NCBI GenBank assembly: GCA_900498135.1
Contig: LR026961.1
Location: 1,353,666 to 1,417,665 of the forward strand
Direction: 5' to 3'
Length of the DNA: 64,000 nucleotides
Source: an uncultured Desulfatiglans sp.
GTDB taxonomy: Bacteria; Desulfobacterota; DSM-4660; Desulfatiglandales; Desulfatiglandaceae
How positions within the stretch are numbered: the first letter of the stretch is position 1; each line of letters starts with the position of its first letter. The notes under the pieces were generated by a model that ran no database searches, was not told the DNA's origin, and saw only the letters and a program-made list of their open reading frames with translations. The position numbers and the translations under genes were made by a program. Below, in pieces: positions 1 to 7,891 of this stretch.

Positions 1-684
1 TGCCCGGTCCGGAAGGTCGTCAGGACCGGAGCGGGGGGAGCGCTGCTGAAGGAACCTGCGCTCTTCGAACGGATTCTTGCGCGTATTCGGCGGTGCTGCC
101 CGGTGCCGCTCACGGTGAAGATGCGTACAGGTTGGTCGCACCGCTCCCGTGAAGTGCTCGACCTTGCCCGCATCGCCGAGGGATGCGGCGTCGACGCCGT
201 GACGGTGCACGGTCGATCAGTGTCGCAAGGCTTTTGCGGGAATGCGGATTGGGATATCATCGGAGAAGTCAAGGCCTGCCTTCACATCCCGGTCATCGGC
301 AACGGAGACATCACGGAGCCGATTCACGCCATCGCCATGATGGAGAAAACCGGCTGCGACGGGGTCATGATCGGACGCGCGGCTATTGGAAACCCATGGA
401 TCTTCGGACAGGTGCGCGCACTCGGCGCCGGACTCGCCGCGACCGCTCCGGGCCTCGATGAGCGCCGGGAGGCGATTTTGACGCACTTTGAACTCCTCAG
501 CAAACTTGAAGGCGGCACCCGCGCGGCCCGCCGCATGAGAGGGCTGCTTCTCTGGTATACAAAAAGCCTGCCGTTCAGCAGCCGCTTCCGGGGCGCCATC
601 ACCTCCATCACGGATACCTCGAGCCTGATGGACGCCCTGGACCTCTTCCTGGACAAGCTGACGGCGGCAGGAGCGGCGCATTGA
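1..684 (+). CDS. dusB: tRNA-dihydrouridine synthase, DusB type (5' end missing)
   Basis: Flavoenzyme that reduces uridine to dihydrouridine in tRNA. The reading frame is open from base 1. Its first two codons read Cys-Pro, followed by VRKVVRTGAGGALL, which matches the NxGCPxxK active-site region of the Dus family, so the catalytic Cys is the first visible residue. Downstream are KMRTGW, TVHGR (FMN phosphate/tRNA site), PVIGNGDI and IGRAAIGNPWIF, all typical of the TIM-barrel half of DusB. The C-terminal helical domain (to residue 227 of this fragment) is complete. Roughly the first 90-100 residues lie outside the window. The stop overlaps the TTG start of the next gene (TTGA), so it is probably the first visible gene of a three-gene operon. 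Assignment to DusB rather than another Dus class is from overall motif pattern. Confidence 0.92.
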   Translation, partial: CPVRKVVRTGAGGALLKEPALFERILARIRRCCPVPLTVKMRTGWSHRSREVLDLARIAEGCGVDAVTVHGRSVSQGFCGNADWDIIGEVKACLHIPVIGNGDITEPIHAIAMMEKTGCDGVMIGRAAIGNPWIFGQVRALGAGLAATAPGLDERREAILTHFELLSKLEGGTRAARRMRGLLLWYTKSLPFSSRFRGAITSITDTSSLMDALDLFLDKLTAAGAAH

Positions 685-2417
685 AGGTCAAGCTTGCCAG
701 AACAGCGGGGTTCTGCATGGGCGTCAGGCGCGCCATGGAGCTCGTCCTGACCGCAGCCAATCAGAAGGACGACCGGCCGCTTTACACCTACGGACCCCTG
801 ATCCACAACACGCAGGTTCTCGATCTGTTGAAAACCAAGTCCGTCACCGTTTTAAAAGACCTCGGGGGTCTCAGCGGCGGACGGATCGTCATCCGGGCCC
901 ACGGGATCCCGCCCGCAGAACGGGCAAAACTCAAAGAGACCGGGATGGAGATCCTGGACGCCACCTGCCCGAAGGTGGCGCGGGTTCAAAGTCTTATCCG
1001 CCTTCATACCCGCAAGGGGCATGAATGCATCATCGTCGGTGATTCGGACCACGCCGAAGTCATCGGCTTGATGGGCTACAGCGTCACGCCTCCTTGGGTC
1101 ATTCAGGAGGCCTCCCAGGTTGCCGAGCTTCCCGACCTCCAAAAACCTTTCGTCGTCGCGCAGACCACTCAGAACGACGCGGTTTTCGGTGATGTGGTGG
1201 ACGCCCTGAAAGCGAAGTTTCCGAATCTGCTCGTCTTCGACACGATCTGCAACGCGACCCACCTCCGCCAGAAGGAGGTGCGCTCCTTCAAAGACCAGGT
1301 GGATGCCATGGTCGTCGTCGGCGGGTATCACAGCGGGAACACCCAGCGGCTCGCCGAGGTGGCCCGTGAATCAGGCCTGAAGACCTTTCATGTGGAAACC
1401 GAAAAAGACCTCGATCTCAAGGCGCTCGAACCGATGAGCTGCATCGGCGTCACCGCAGGCGCTTCAACCCCTAACTGGATGATCCAGAACGTCGTGCGGA
1501 CTATCGAGAGGGTGCGCGGGCAAGGCGAGTCCAGCCTCCTGAATGGGTGCCGCAAGGTCTTCGAATCCCTCGTCCTCGCCAGCGGCCTCGTTGCCGGCGG
1601 GGCGTTTTGCTTCGCTTACGCGGCAGGTTTCCTGGCGGGTCCACCCCTGGAGATCGTTTTCCCATTCATCGCCATGCTGTACCTCTATGCCGTGCACGGA
1701 CTGAATCGCATCGTCGACAAGGGTGCCGGCGTCTATAACGATCCAGAGGGGGCCGAGTTCTTGACCACCCACCGAGGTGTGCTCCTGGGCGGCGGGATCG
1801 CTGCCGCTGCCGCCGCGCTCCTGCTGGCCCTCACACGGGGCCTCCCGACGTTTCTGGCCCTGGCGGCGTTTATCGTCGTCGGCCTCATCTACAGCCTGCC
1901 CATCTTTCCCGACCGGCTTCGGAGCAGGCGGACCTATTTCCGGATCAAGGACATCCCCGGTTCGCGCAGCCTAGCCGACGCCTTCGCACGGGTGGCGGTG
2001 ATCAACGTCCTGCCGCTTTTTTCGACCGATCCTGGCCCATACTCGGCGGTTGCAGTGTCCATGGTCTTCGTCCTGCTGCTGAGCTACGGCAGGTCCGGGC
2101 TCTTCGATCTGCTTCATCTGCAGGGAGACCTGATCGTCGGGAAGGAAACCTTGCCCCTGACCATCGGTCAAAAGCAGGCAACCCTCCTGCTGCGGGTCGA
2201 CCTCGGCTTCCTGGGTGTTTTTCTTGTGGTCAGTGGCTTCGCCGGCTGGGCGGGTCCCTTCGCCTTCTGGATGCTGATCCCCGTCGGCGGAATGATTTTG
2301 TGCCTCGCAGCTTTCGAAAAACGCTGGATCCGCTCGGCTCTGATCATGGAGGCCCTGGTCGAAAGCAACTTCTTTCTTGCCGGGATCATCGCCTTCTGCG
2401 CCTATCTTTTCCGATGA
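681..2417 (+). CDS. ispH: IspH (HMB-PP reductase) fused to a UbiA-type prenyltransferase
   Basis: A 578-residue two-domain protein. Residues 1-280 are a complete IspH/LytB, the [4Fe-4S] enzyme that makes IPP and DMAPP in the MEP pathway. Cluster cysteines C12 (GFCMGV), C96 (DATCPKV) and C190 (DTICNAT) are present, as are H42, H74, H124, the QTT at 161-163, YHSGN at 216-220 and GAST at 260-263. Residues about 290-578 form a polytopic membrane domain with about eight hydrophobic segments. It carries a weak UbiA-like Asp motif (VYNDPEGAEF) and a second Asp-rich loop (LQGDLIVGKETLPLTIG) like the second motif of UbiA prenyltransferases. The start is TTG, overlapping the dus stop. The fusion would join production of isoprenoid precursors to a membrane prenyl transfer step. 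The second domain's substrate cannot be told from sequence. The IspH half is certain; UbiA membership is likely. Confidence 0.9.
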   Translation: MKVKLARTAGFCMGVRRAMELVLTAANQKDDRPLYTYGPLIHNTQVLDLLKTKSVTVLKDLGGLSGGRIVIRAHGIPPAERAKLKETGMEILDATCPKVARVQSLIRLHTRKGHECIIVGDSDHAEVIGLMGYSVTPPWVIQEASQVAELPDLQKPFVVAQTTQNDAVFGDVVDALKAKFPNLLVFDTICNATHLRQKEVRSFKDQVDAMVVVGGYHSGNTQRLAEVARESGLKTFHVETEKDLDLKALEPMSCIGVTAGASTPNWMIQNVVRTIERVRGQGESSLLNGCRKVFESLVLASGLVAGGAFCFAYAAGFLAGPPLEIVFPFIAMLYLYAVHGLNRIVDKGAGVYNDPEGAEFLTTHRGVLLGGGIAAAAAALLLALTRGLPTFLALAAFIVVGLIYSLPIFPDRLRSRRTYFRIKDIPGSRSLADAFARVAVINVLPLFSTDPGPYSAVAVSMVFVLLLSYGRSGLFDLLHLQGDLIVGKETLPLTIGQKQATLLLRVDLGFLGVFLVVSGFAGWAGPFAFWMLIPVGGMILCLAAFEKRWIRSALIMEALVESNFFLAGIIAFCAYLFR

Positions 2418-3262
2418 TCGTCCTGAGTGTCATCATCCCTACCTACAACCGGGCGGCGGTCCTGGAGCGGGCTGTTGCATCGGTGCTCGGCCAGAAAACC
2501 GATCACCCCGTTGAACTGCTCGTTGTGGACGACGGGTCATCGGACGAAACCCCGAAACGTCTCGCGCCTTTCAGGCATCGCCTGACGCTCCTCACCCACC
2601 ATCGGAACCGCGGCGTTTCAGCGGCACGCAACACAGGCATTCGATCTGCCAGAGGATCCTACATCGCATTCCTCGATTCCGACGATTGCTGGCTCCCGCA
2701 AAAACTGGCCGTCCAAGCGACCTTCATGCTGCAAAGACCTTCAGAGCTCATCAGCCAGACGGATGAGATCTGGATCAGAAACGGACGCCGCGTCAATCCG
2801 AAAAAAAAGCATTTGAAGCCGGACGGGGATATCTTCAAACCTTCCCTCGAGCGCTGCCTGGTAAGTCCATCTGCTGTTATGGTGAAACGGACATTGTTCG
2901 AACAGGTGGGATTTTTCGATGAAGGATTGCCGGCCTGCGAGGACTATGATCTCTGGCTCCGAATCAGTGCCCGCTGCCCGGTTCATTTCATACCGCAGAA
3001 GTTGACCGTGCGTTACGGCGGCCATCCCGACCAACTCTCTGCCCGCTTTCGCGGCATGGACCGCTTCCGCATCGTGGCCCTCGCCAAGATCCTGCGAAGC
3101 GGGGTCCTCGATCCCGGCCGGAAGGCGGAGGCATGGACGGAAATGGCCAGAAAATGCACGATCTACGGCAATGGATGCCTCCGCCGCGGGAAACGGGTCG
3201 AGGGGATCTTCTATTTGAACCTGCCGAAGGCTATGGCCGATGCAGCGGATATCCCCCGTTAG
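2414..3262 (+). CDS. Family 2 glycosyltransferase
   Basis: A 282-residue GT-A fold glycosyltransferase with no membrane segment. The nucleotide-binding start VLSVIIPTYNRAAVLERAV is followed by VVDDGSSDETP and the metal-binding FLDSDDCW. A later EDYDLWLRIS (the ED/xxW acceptor motif) is also present. The chosen ATG at 2414 overlaps the preceding stop as ATGA. A longer frame upstream (from 2300) reads into the ubiA domain and is not family-like. Likely role is sugar transfer in cell-envelope glycan or lipid glycosylation, which would suit an operon with isoprenoid enzymes, but donor and acceptor are unknown. A short CCCCC-GTTA-GGGGG hairpin spans its stop codon. Confidence 0.85.
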   Translation: MIVLSVIIPTYNRAAVLERAVASVLGQKTDHPVELLVVDDGSSDETPKRLAPFRHRLTLLTHHRNRGVSAARNTGIRSARGSYIAFLDSDDCWLPQKLAVQATFMLQRPSELISQTDEIWIRNGRRVNPKKKHLKPDGDIFKPSLERCLVSPSAVMVKRTLFEQVGFFDEGLPACEDYDLWLRISARCPVHFIPQKLTVRYGGHPDQLSARFRGMDRFRIVALAKILRSGVLDPGRKAEAWTEMARKCTIYGNGCLRRGKRVEGIFYLNLPKAMADAADIPR

Positions 3263-3379
3263 GGGGCTGCCAGAGGCCCCATGCCTGTCTACCTGCGGCG
3301 CGGACCCAGAGCCGCCCCGCACATGAAACGGCGGGCTATGGGTAGGCGCGGGCCTGCAGCCGCTTCATTCAATGCGTCA

Positions 3380-3568
3380 TCAAAGGGGCTCGAGAATGAT
3401 CTTGTGATCGACGAGGGAAAGGGTTTTGACACGCGCTTTCAAGACGCGCTCCTCCCCGAAGAGATTGACGATCCGCACCCCCTCCGGCTTCTCTTCCAAC
3501 AAATCGACGCTTTCGAGCACCAGGTTCTCCCGGCCTGACTCGAACAGGTATGCCTTGGATTCACACAT
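3380..3568 (-). CDS. CooT-like nickel-binding protein
   Basis: A 62-residue protein starting Met-Cys-Glu-Ser. Length, the Met-Cys start, the central VRIVNLFGEERVLKARV stretch and the terminal hydrophobic strand match the CooT family (PF10133), small homodimers. In Rhodospirillum rubrum the CooT Cys2 binds Ni(II) and helps nickel delivery to CO dehydrogenase. The start has a strong GGGAGG site 8 bases upstream, inside the end of the DUF3842 gene, which it overlaps by 8 bases, so the two are translationally linked. It lies 19 kb from cooC and the CODH genes, so a link to CODH maturation is inference; a HypE gene lies 3.3 kb away. Family membership is by eye from a very short protein. Confidence 0.72.
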   Translation of the reverse strand: MCESKAYLFESGRENLVLESVDLLEEKPEGVRIVNLFGEERVLKARVKTLSLVDHKIILEPL

Positions 3569-3977
3569 CTGCCTGCACCTCCCGTATCATCTCCACGACC
3601 TTCAGGACCAGATGAGGAAGAGGATCTCCTGATACGCCGACCACCTTGACGGGTTCCTGGGTCAAAGGAATCAGTATCTTCCTGGCGCTGCATGAACCGA
3701 CAGCCGCCGCTATGGCGGCAGTCACCTCACCCATCATGGCGTCTGTAATCAGAATGCCCAACGGCCCTGCTATGATGTCAGCCTTTCGGCTGCTTGAGAC
3801 AATCGCGTTTTCGCCCGTTCCTCCCCGATTGGCACCTGCTTTCATCATTCTGGATGTAGCGATCGAATTGGTGCCCAGGGCGAGGATCTCCAGCGCATCC
3901 CCCAAATTCTCCCGTATGCCCTTGATGATGGCGGCACCGATTCCGCCTCCTTGCCCATCGATGACCATGATCTTCAT
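3561..3977 (-). CDS. DUF3842 family protein
   Basis: A 138-residue protein of unknown function that I recognise as DUF3842 (PF12953). It begins MKIMVIDGQGGGIG, a glycine-rich nucleotide-binding-like loop after a beta strand. It continues with LALGTNSIATSRMMKAGANRG (in two parts: LALGTNSIATS, then MMKAGANRGGTGENAI), the hallmark of the family, and a C-terminal helix. The ATG has AGGAAAGG upstream. The gene overlaps the CooT-like gene by 8 bases, suggesting joint function, possibly in metal or cofactor handling, but no reaction is known to me for this family. It is transcribed divergently from plsY. Confidence 0.8.
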   Translation of the reverse strand: MKIMVIDGQGGGIGAAIIKGIRENLGDALEILALGTNSIATSRMMKAGANRGGTGENAIVSSSRKADIIAGPLGILITDAMMGEVTAAIAAAVGSCSARKILIPLTQEPVKVVGVSGDPLPHLVLKVVEMIREVQADV

Positions 3978-4014
3978 GGCGCAACCTTTCCTGAGGAAAA
4001 TGGCGTGGAACGCA

Positions 4015-4044
4015 TTGACAATAACCTGAGTTACCCTGTATTAC
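4015..4044 (+). promoter_or_regulatory. Candidate sigma-70-type promoter upstream of plsY
   Basis: TTGACA (4015-4020), 18-base spacer, TATTAC (4039-4044), about 110 bases before the plsY start. The -35 is perfect and the -10 matches 4 of 6. Not tested beyond reading the sequence. Confidence 0.35.
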
Positions 4045-4154
4045 AATCTGACGTGATTTACAAGGGGGAAGGCTTGGTCTGAATGCGGTTTTTTCCGTCT
4101 GTACTGCGGCAAACACCCGAACCTGCCCTTCAACCTCGGAGGGGATCAAAATTC

Positions 4155-4772
4155 ATGGGCGACCTGTGGCTCCTCGGTATCGGCGCTTTTCTTCTCGGTT
4201 CCATTCCATTCGGCCGTTTAGTCGGTTACTTCGCCGGTCATATCGATGTGCGGAAGGCAGGCAGCGGGAACATCGGCGCAACCAACGTCGCCCGTCAATT
4301 GGGAATTGGATGGGGGCTCTTGACGCTTGTCCTCGATATGCTCAAAGGGTTTCTTCCCGTGGCCGCGGCACAGCGGCTGGTTTCGGGCGATGCGGCGGTG
4401 TATGCCGGCATCACGGTTGGGCTGGCAGCCCTTCTAGGGCATCAGTTTTCCGTATTTCAACGGTTCGCCGGGGGCAAAGGCGTAGCAACCGCCCTTGGGG
4501 TCTTTCTGGCCCTTTCTCCGTTTGCCTGCTTGACAGGCCTCGGAATCTTCGTGCTTCTGGTCCTGAAATGGAGATACATCTCGCTCGGCTCTCTGGCTGC
4601 CACCGCTTCCGTACCTATCACCCTTCATCTGCAGCATTTTCACCTCTCGGTCGTGCTCGGAGCCGTCATTGGCGCAGCTTTGATCTTCTTTAGACATCGC
4701 CAGAACATCTTGAGGCTGATTCGCGGCCGTGAGCCGAAATGGGGGCAAAAGATCTCAGGCGAACTGCTGTAG
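4155..4772 (+). CDS. plsY: Acyl-phosphate:glycerol-3-phosphate acyltransferase PlsY
   Basis: Membrane enzyme that acylates glycerol 3-phosphate from acyl-phosphate, the first step of phospholipid synthesis. The 205-residue protein has about five transmembrane segments and the three family loops: GSIPFGRLVG, GSGNIGATNVAR (residues 36-47) and FAGGKGVAT. The ATG at 4155 is preferred over an in-frame ATG at 4083: it has GGAGGGG 10 bases upstream and gives the family length and a normal first membrane helix, whereas the 24 extra residues look unstructured. The last 18 bases overlap the convergent parB gene. Confidence 0.93.
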   Translation: MGDLWLLGIGAFLLGSIPFGRLVGYFAGHIDVRKAGSGNIGATNVARQLGIGWGLLTLVLDMLKGFLPVAAAQRLVSGDAAVYAGITVGLAALLGHQFSVFQRFAGGKGVATALGVFLALSPFACLTGLGIFVLLVLKWRYISLGSLAATASVPITLHLQHFHLSVVLGAVIGAALIFFRHRQNILRLIRGREPKWGQKISGELL

Positions 4773-5591
4773 CAGACGGTCAAGTTCCTCATCGGAGTGG
4801 AAATGGATCACGATCCGCCCCTTTTTCCCCCGCCTCCTGATCTCGACCTGCGTACCGAGGGAGCGCTTCAGATCATCCGACAAGGCACTCAGGTAAGGAT
4901 CGCGAATGCCCAAGGCCGGGCGCTTCTTTCCAGTCTTCGCCATGTCTTCGAGCTGCCGGACGGAAAGACCCTTCTGGATCGCTCGATCTCTCAGCGCAAG
5001 CTGGCGTGCGGGGTCTTTGATCCCGGCCAGGACCCGGGCATGCCCCATCGAAAGTGAGCCGTCGATGACATCCCTCTGAATGGACTGCGGCAGGTTGAGA
5101 AGCCGTAGCAGGTTCGTGATCGAGGTCCTATCCTTCCCCAGCCGCTTGGCCAGAGCTTCCTGGGTAAGCCCGGTCTCTTCGAGCAGGCGTTTGCAGGCCA
5201 GGGCCTCTTCAATGGCATTCAGATCCTTGCGGTGGATGTTTTCGATCAAGGCGAGCTGCAGGGCCTCGGCCCCGCTGACGTCCCGAATGACAACCGGCAC
5301 CCGGTCGAGCCCAGCCCGTTGCGCCGCCCGCCATCGTCTCTCGCCGGCAATCAATTGATAACCCTGATCCGTTTTTGTCACCAGCAGAGGGGTCAAGATC
5401 CCATTTTCGCGCACGGATTCGGCCATAGACTGGAGTTCCGGTTCGGAAAATGCCTGGCGTGGCTGATAGGGGCTCGGCTCGATAGCGGCAATCGGGCACA
5501 GAAAAAAGTGCTGCCCTCGGCCGCCTTCGAGGTTCTCGGCCTCCGGTATGAGGGCCGCCAATCCCTTACCGAGCGCCTTTCTTTTTACCAT
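4755..5591 (-). CDS. parB: Chromosome-partitioning protein ParB
   Basis: A 278-residue ParB/Spo0J. It binds parS, spreads as a CTP-dependent clamp and works with ParA to segregate origins. Visible are the N-terminal ParA-activating tail (KALGKGLAALIP), the CTP-binding motif GERRWRA (83-89), ENIHRKDL (117-124) and a helix-turn-helix about 143-165 (LTQEALAKRLGKDRTSI). The C-terminal dimer domain is present. The gene overlaps parA by 26 bases. A good parS lies 0.9 kb upstream, past parA. Confidence 0.96.
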   Translation of the reverse strand: MVKRKALGKGLAALIPEAENLEGGRGQHFFLCPIAAIEPSPYQPRQAFSEPELQSMAESVRENGILTPLLVTKTDQGYQLIAGERRWRAAQRAGLDRVPVVIRDVSGAEALQLALIENIHRKDLNAIEEALACKRLLEETGLTQEALAKRLGKDRTSITNLLRLLNLPQSIQRDVIDGSLSMGHARVLAGIKDPARQLALRDRAIQKGLSVRQLEDMAKTGKKRPALGIRDPYLSALSDDLKRSLGTQVEIRRRGKKGRIVIHFHSDEELDRLLQQFA

Positions 5592-6360
5592 TGTCGCCGA
5601 TTCCTTTCTGGATCAGTTCCTTTGCAAGTTCGAGATAGCTCTGGGCCCCTTTACATCGAATATCATACAGGAGAATAGGCTTGCCGTGGCTCGGGGCCTC
5701 ACTCAAACGGACATTGCGGGGAATCACGGTCTGCAGGACGCTCGCCCCGAAATGGTCTCTGACCTCCCCAGCGACCTGCTGGGAAAGGTTATTCCGCTGA
5801 TCGTACATGGTCAACAAGATCCCGGCGATCGCAAGGGTGGGATTCAGCGTCTGTTTCACGGCCCGTATGGTGTGCAGAAGCTGGGAAAGTCCTTCGAGGG
5901 CATAATATTCGCACTGCAACGGGACCAGCACCGCGTCGGCTGCGGTCAAGGCATTGACGGTCAGATACCCCAGTGACGGCGGGCAGTCGAGAAAGATATA
6001 ATCGAAATCGCCACGGACCAGGGAAAGCCTCTCCCGCAGGCGGTATTCCTTATCGGGCATCGCAGCGATCTCGACCTCCACGCCGATGAGAAGGCTGGTG
6101 GCTGCCACCAGATGGAGCTTCGGCATTCCGGTGGCCTTGACGACATCCTCCGTACTCCCCGCCTCCGTGAGGAGATCGTAAAGCCCCTTTTCCATCTGCC
6201 TTCTGTCCAATCCCAGTCCGGTGGTGGCGTTCCCCTGCGGATCGCAGTCGATCAGGAGGCACGTTTTGTCGACTGCAGCCAGGGACGCGGAAAGGTTGAC
6301 GGCCGTGGTCGTCTTTCCTACCCCGCCCTTCTGGTTGACAATGGCGATGACCACTCCCAT
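5566..6360 (-). CDS. parA: Chromosome-partitioning ATPase ParA (Soj)
   Basis: A 264-residue deviant Walker ATPase. The deviant P-loop KGGVGKTT is at residues 11-18, followed by LLIDCDPQGNATTG and the switch region FLDCPPSLGYLTVNAL, as in ParA/Soj/MinD. There is no N-terminal helix-turn-helix, so this is the chromosomal type and not the plasmid ParA type. It forms an operon with parB. AAGGCAGG lies upstream of the ATG. Role: dynamic nucleoid-bound partner that moves ParB-parS complexes. Confidence 0.96.
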   Translation of the reverse strand: MGVVIAIVNQKGGVGKTTTAVNLSASLAAVDKTCLLIDCDPQGNATTGLGLDRRQMEKGLYDLLTEAGSTEDVVKATGMPKLHLVAATSLLIGVEVEIAAMPDKEYRLRERLSLVRGDFDYIFLDCPPSLGYLTVNALTAADAVLVPLQCEYYALEGLSQLLHTIRAVKQTLNPTLAIAGILLTMYDQRNNLSQQVAGEVRDHFGASVLQTVIPRNVRLSEAPSHGKPILLYDIRCKGAQSYLELAKELIQKGIGDNGKKKGAR

Positions 6361-6877
6361 GTCTGCCTGCCTTTCTGCATAGCATCACTCCATTCCGGCC
6401 TTGTCCAAACACAGGTAAACAGGTGAGTGTTTCATGGCCGGCTTCGAGGCCTTATGGTTTGATAACACAAACCGATTTCGTTGAAAAGGCCAAAGCCGGT
6501 TTCACGTGAAACTACCGCCTCCCGCGTCGTTTACACCAAAATGGAACGGGGTGGCAAGCGGCGGAAAACCGTGTTTGCCCCGGGCTTGCTTCTTGACACG
6601 CAGCATGGGTGGCGCGTATGGTACACCATTCTCGGAAGGAGATCTTATCACCGATCTTCAACCAGGTTGCACGCTCTGTATTGAAAGCCGGGATGCCGAA
6701 TTATTTATTTTAATATCAAATAGTTACTGCGATCAACCCAAATGTGGAAGAATTCCCCCAACCAGTAAACCGTTTGAACGCCGCCCCCCGCAGGACGGAT
6801 ACGTATTCGAAGCGGCATGCACCCCCAGACCGGCTCTCACCATCGCCGGCGCCCCCTCTATCGCGACGGAGAAACGC
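6361..6877. other. parA-hypE divergent intergenic region
   Basis: 517 bases between the parA and hypE starts. It holds the parS site and, further right, a candidate rightward promoter: TTGACA at 6593-6598, 18-base spacer, TATGGT at 6617-6622. The reading frame open across 6506-6877 in phase with hypE looks like chance: it has no family features and the hypE domain starts at 6878. I see no RNA gene here. Confidence 0.5.
6498..6513. promoter_or_regulatory. parS centromere-like site (ParB binding)
   Basis: The perfect 14-base palindrome GTTTCACGTGAAAC (6499-6512) is the core of the bacterial parS consensus TGTTTCACGTGAAACA. The two outer bases differ here (G at 6498, T at 6513), so 14 of 16 match. 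It is about 140 bases upstream of parA. parS sites cluster near chromosomal origins, which agrees with dnaA, dnaN and the gyrase genes in this window. Confidence 0.88.
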
Positions 6878-7891
6878 ATGGGATCGAACCATCATATTCT
6901 GCTCGACCACGGAAGCGGCGGAGAGGCATCGCAACGCTTTGTCCAGGAATTCGTCCTGAAATTTCTGTCCAACCCTTTTCTGGAAAAAATGGATGACAGC
7001 GCGGAACTGATCATCGAAGGCGAAAGATGGGCATTTACGACCGACTCCTACGTGGTCGATCCGATCTTTTTCCCGGGGGGGGATATCGGCTCATTATCGG
7101 TCAACGGAACCGTCAATGACCTTTCTATGCAAGGGGCCCGGCCGCTTTTTCTCACGCTGGCTTTCATCCTCGAGGAAGGTCTTCCTATGGACCAGCTTTC
7201 GGCAATCCTCGAAAGCATCGCAAGGACGGCCGACCTCGCGGAAGTCAAGATCGTCGCCGGCGACACAAAGGTGGTGCCCAGGGGTCATGCTGACAAGATC
7301 TTTATCAACACCGCCGGTCTAGGCCTGATTCCCCCAGACATCCACGTCGGCGTGGAAAACGCCCGACCCGGAGACTATGTCCTCGTAAGCGGTTCGATCG
7401 GGGATCACGGGCTCACCATCCTGATGCAGCGCGAAGGGCTTCGCCTCCAAACACCGCTCAGAAGCGATTCCGCTCCCCTCAACAAGCTGGTGGAGGCCAT
7501 CTCTCCGCTCGGCCCAAAACTCCATGTACTGCGCGATCCGACCCGCGGCGGTGTCGCGACGGCCCTGAATGAGATCGCACAGCGCTCTGCTGCCGGTATC
7601 CGGCTGCACGAGGACGCACTCCCTTTTAAATCGGGTGTCCTTTCAGCCGCGGAAATCCTGGGGATCGATCCGCTCTATGCCGCAAACGAAGGAATCGCCC
7701 TTGTCATAGCGGCACCCGATGCCGCCGATGCCGCCCTTGCATCCCTCCGCCTGCTTCCCGAAGGCCGCGACGCCCGTTTGATCGGGGAGGTGACGGATGA
7801 ATTGCCCGGCAAGGTTCTCCTGCAGACCCGGGTTGGAGGCACTCGTATCCTACCTATGCTGAGCGGCCAACAACTCCCTCGCATCTGCTGA
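6878..7891 (+). CDS. hypE: Hydrogenase maturation protein HypE
   Basis: A 337-residue AIR-synthase-superfamily enzyme that dehydrates the carbamoyl group, taken from HypF onto its C-terminal Cys, to a thiocyanate used for the CN ligands of [NiFe] hydrogenase. Motifs seen: LDHGSGGEAS, NGTVNDLSMQGA, DPTRGGVATALNEIA and the family-defining C-terminal Pro-Arg-Ile-Cys. I use the ATG at 6878 (GGAG about 7 bases upstream) because it gives the usual HypE length and start; a longer in-frame extension is unconvincing. No other hyp or hydrogenase gene lies in the window, so it is separated from its partners. The last 42 bases overlap the convergent ddl gene. Confidence 0.94.
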   Translation: MGSNHHILLDHGSGGEASQRFVQEFVLKFLSNPFLEKMDDSAELIIEGERWAFTTDSYVVDPIFFPGGDIGSLSVNGTVNDLSMQGARPLFLTLAFILEEGLPMDQLSAILESIARTADLAEVKIVAGDTKVVPRGHADKIFINTAGLGLIPPDIHVGVENARPGDYVLVSGSIGDHGLTILMQREGLRLQTPLRSDSAPLNKLVEAISPLGPKLHVLRDPTRGGVATALNEIAQRSAAGIRLHEDALPFKSGVLSAAEILGIDPLYAANEGIALVIAAPDAADAALASLRLLPEGRDARLIGEVTDELPGKVLLQTRVGGTRILPMLSGQQLPRIC

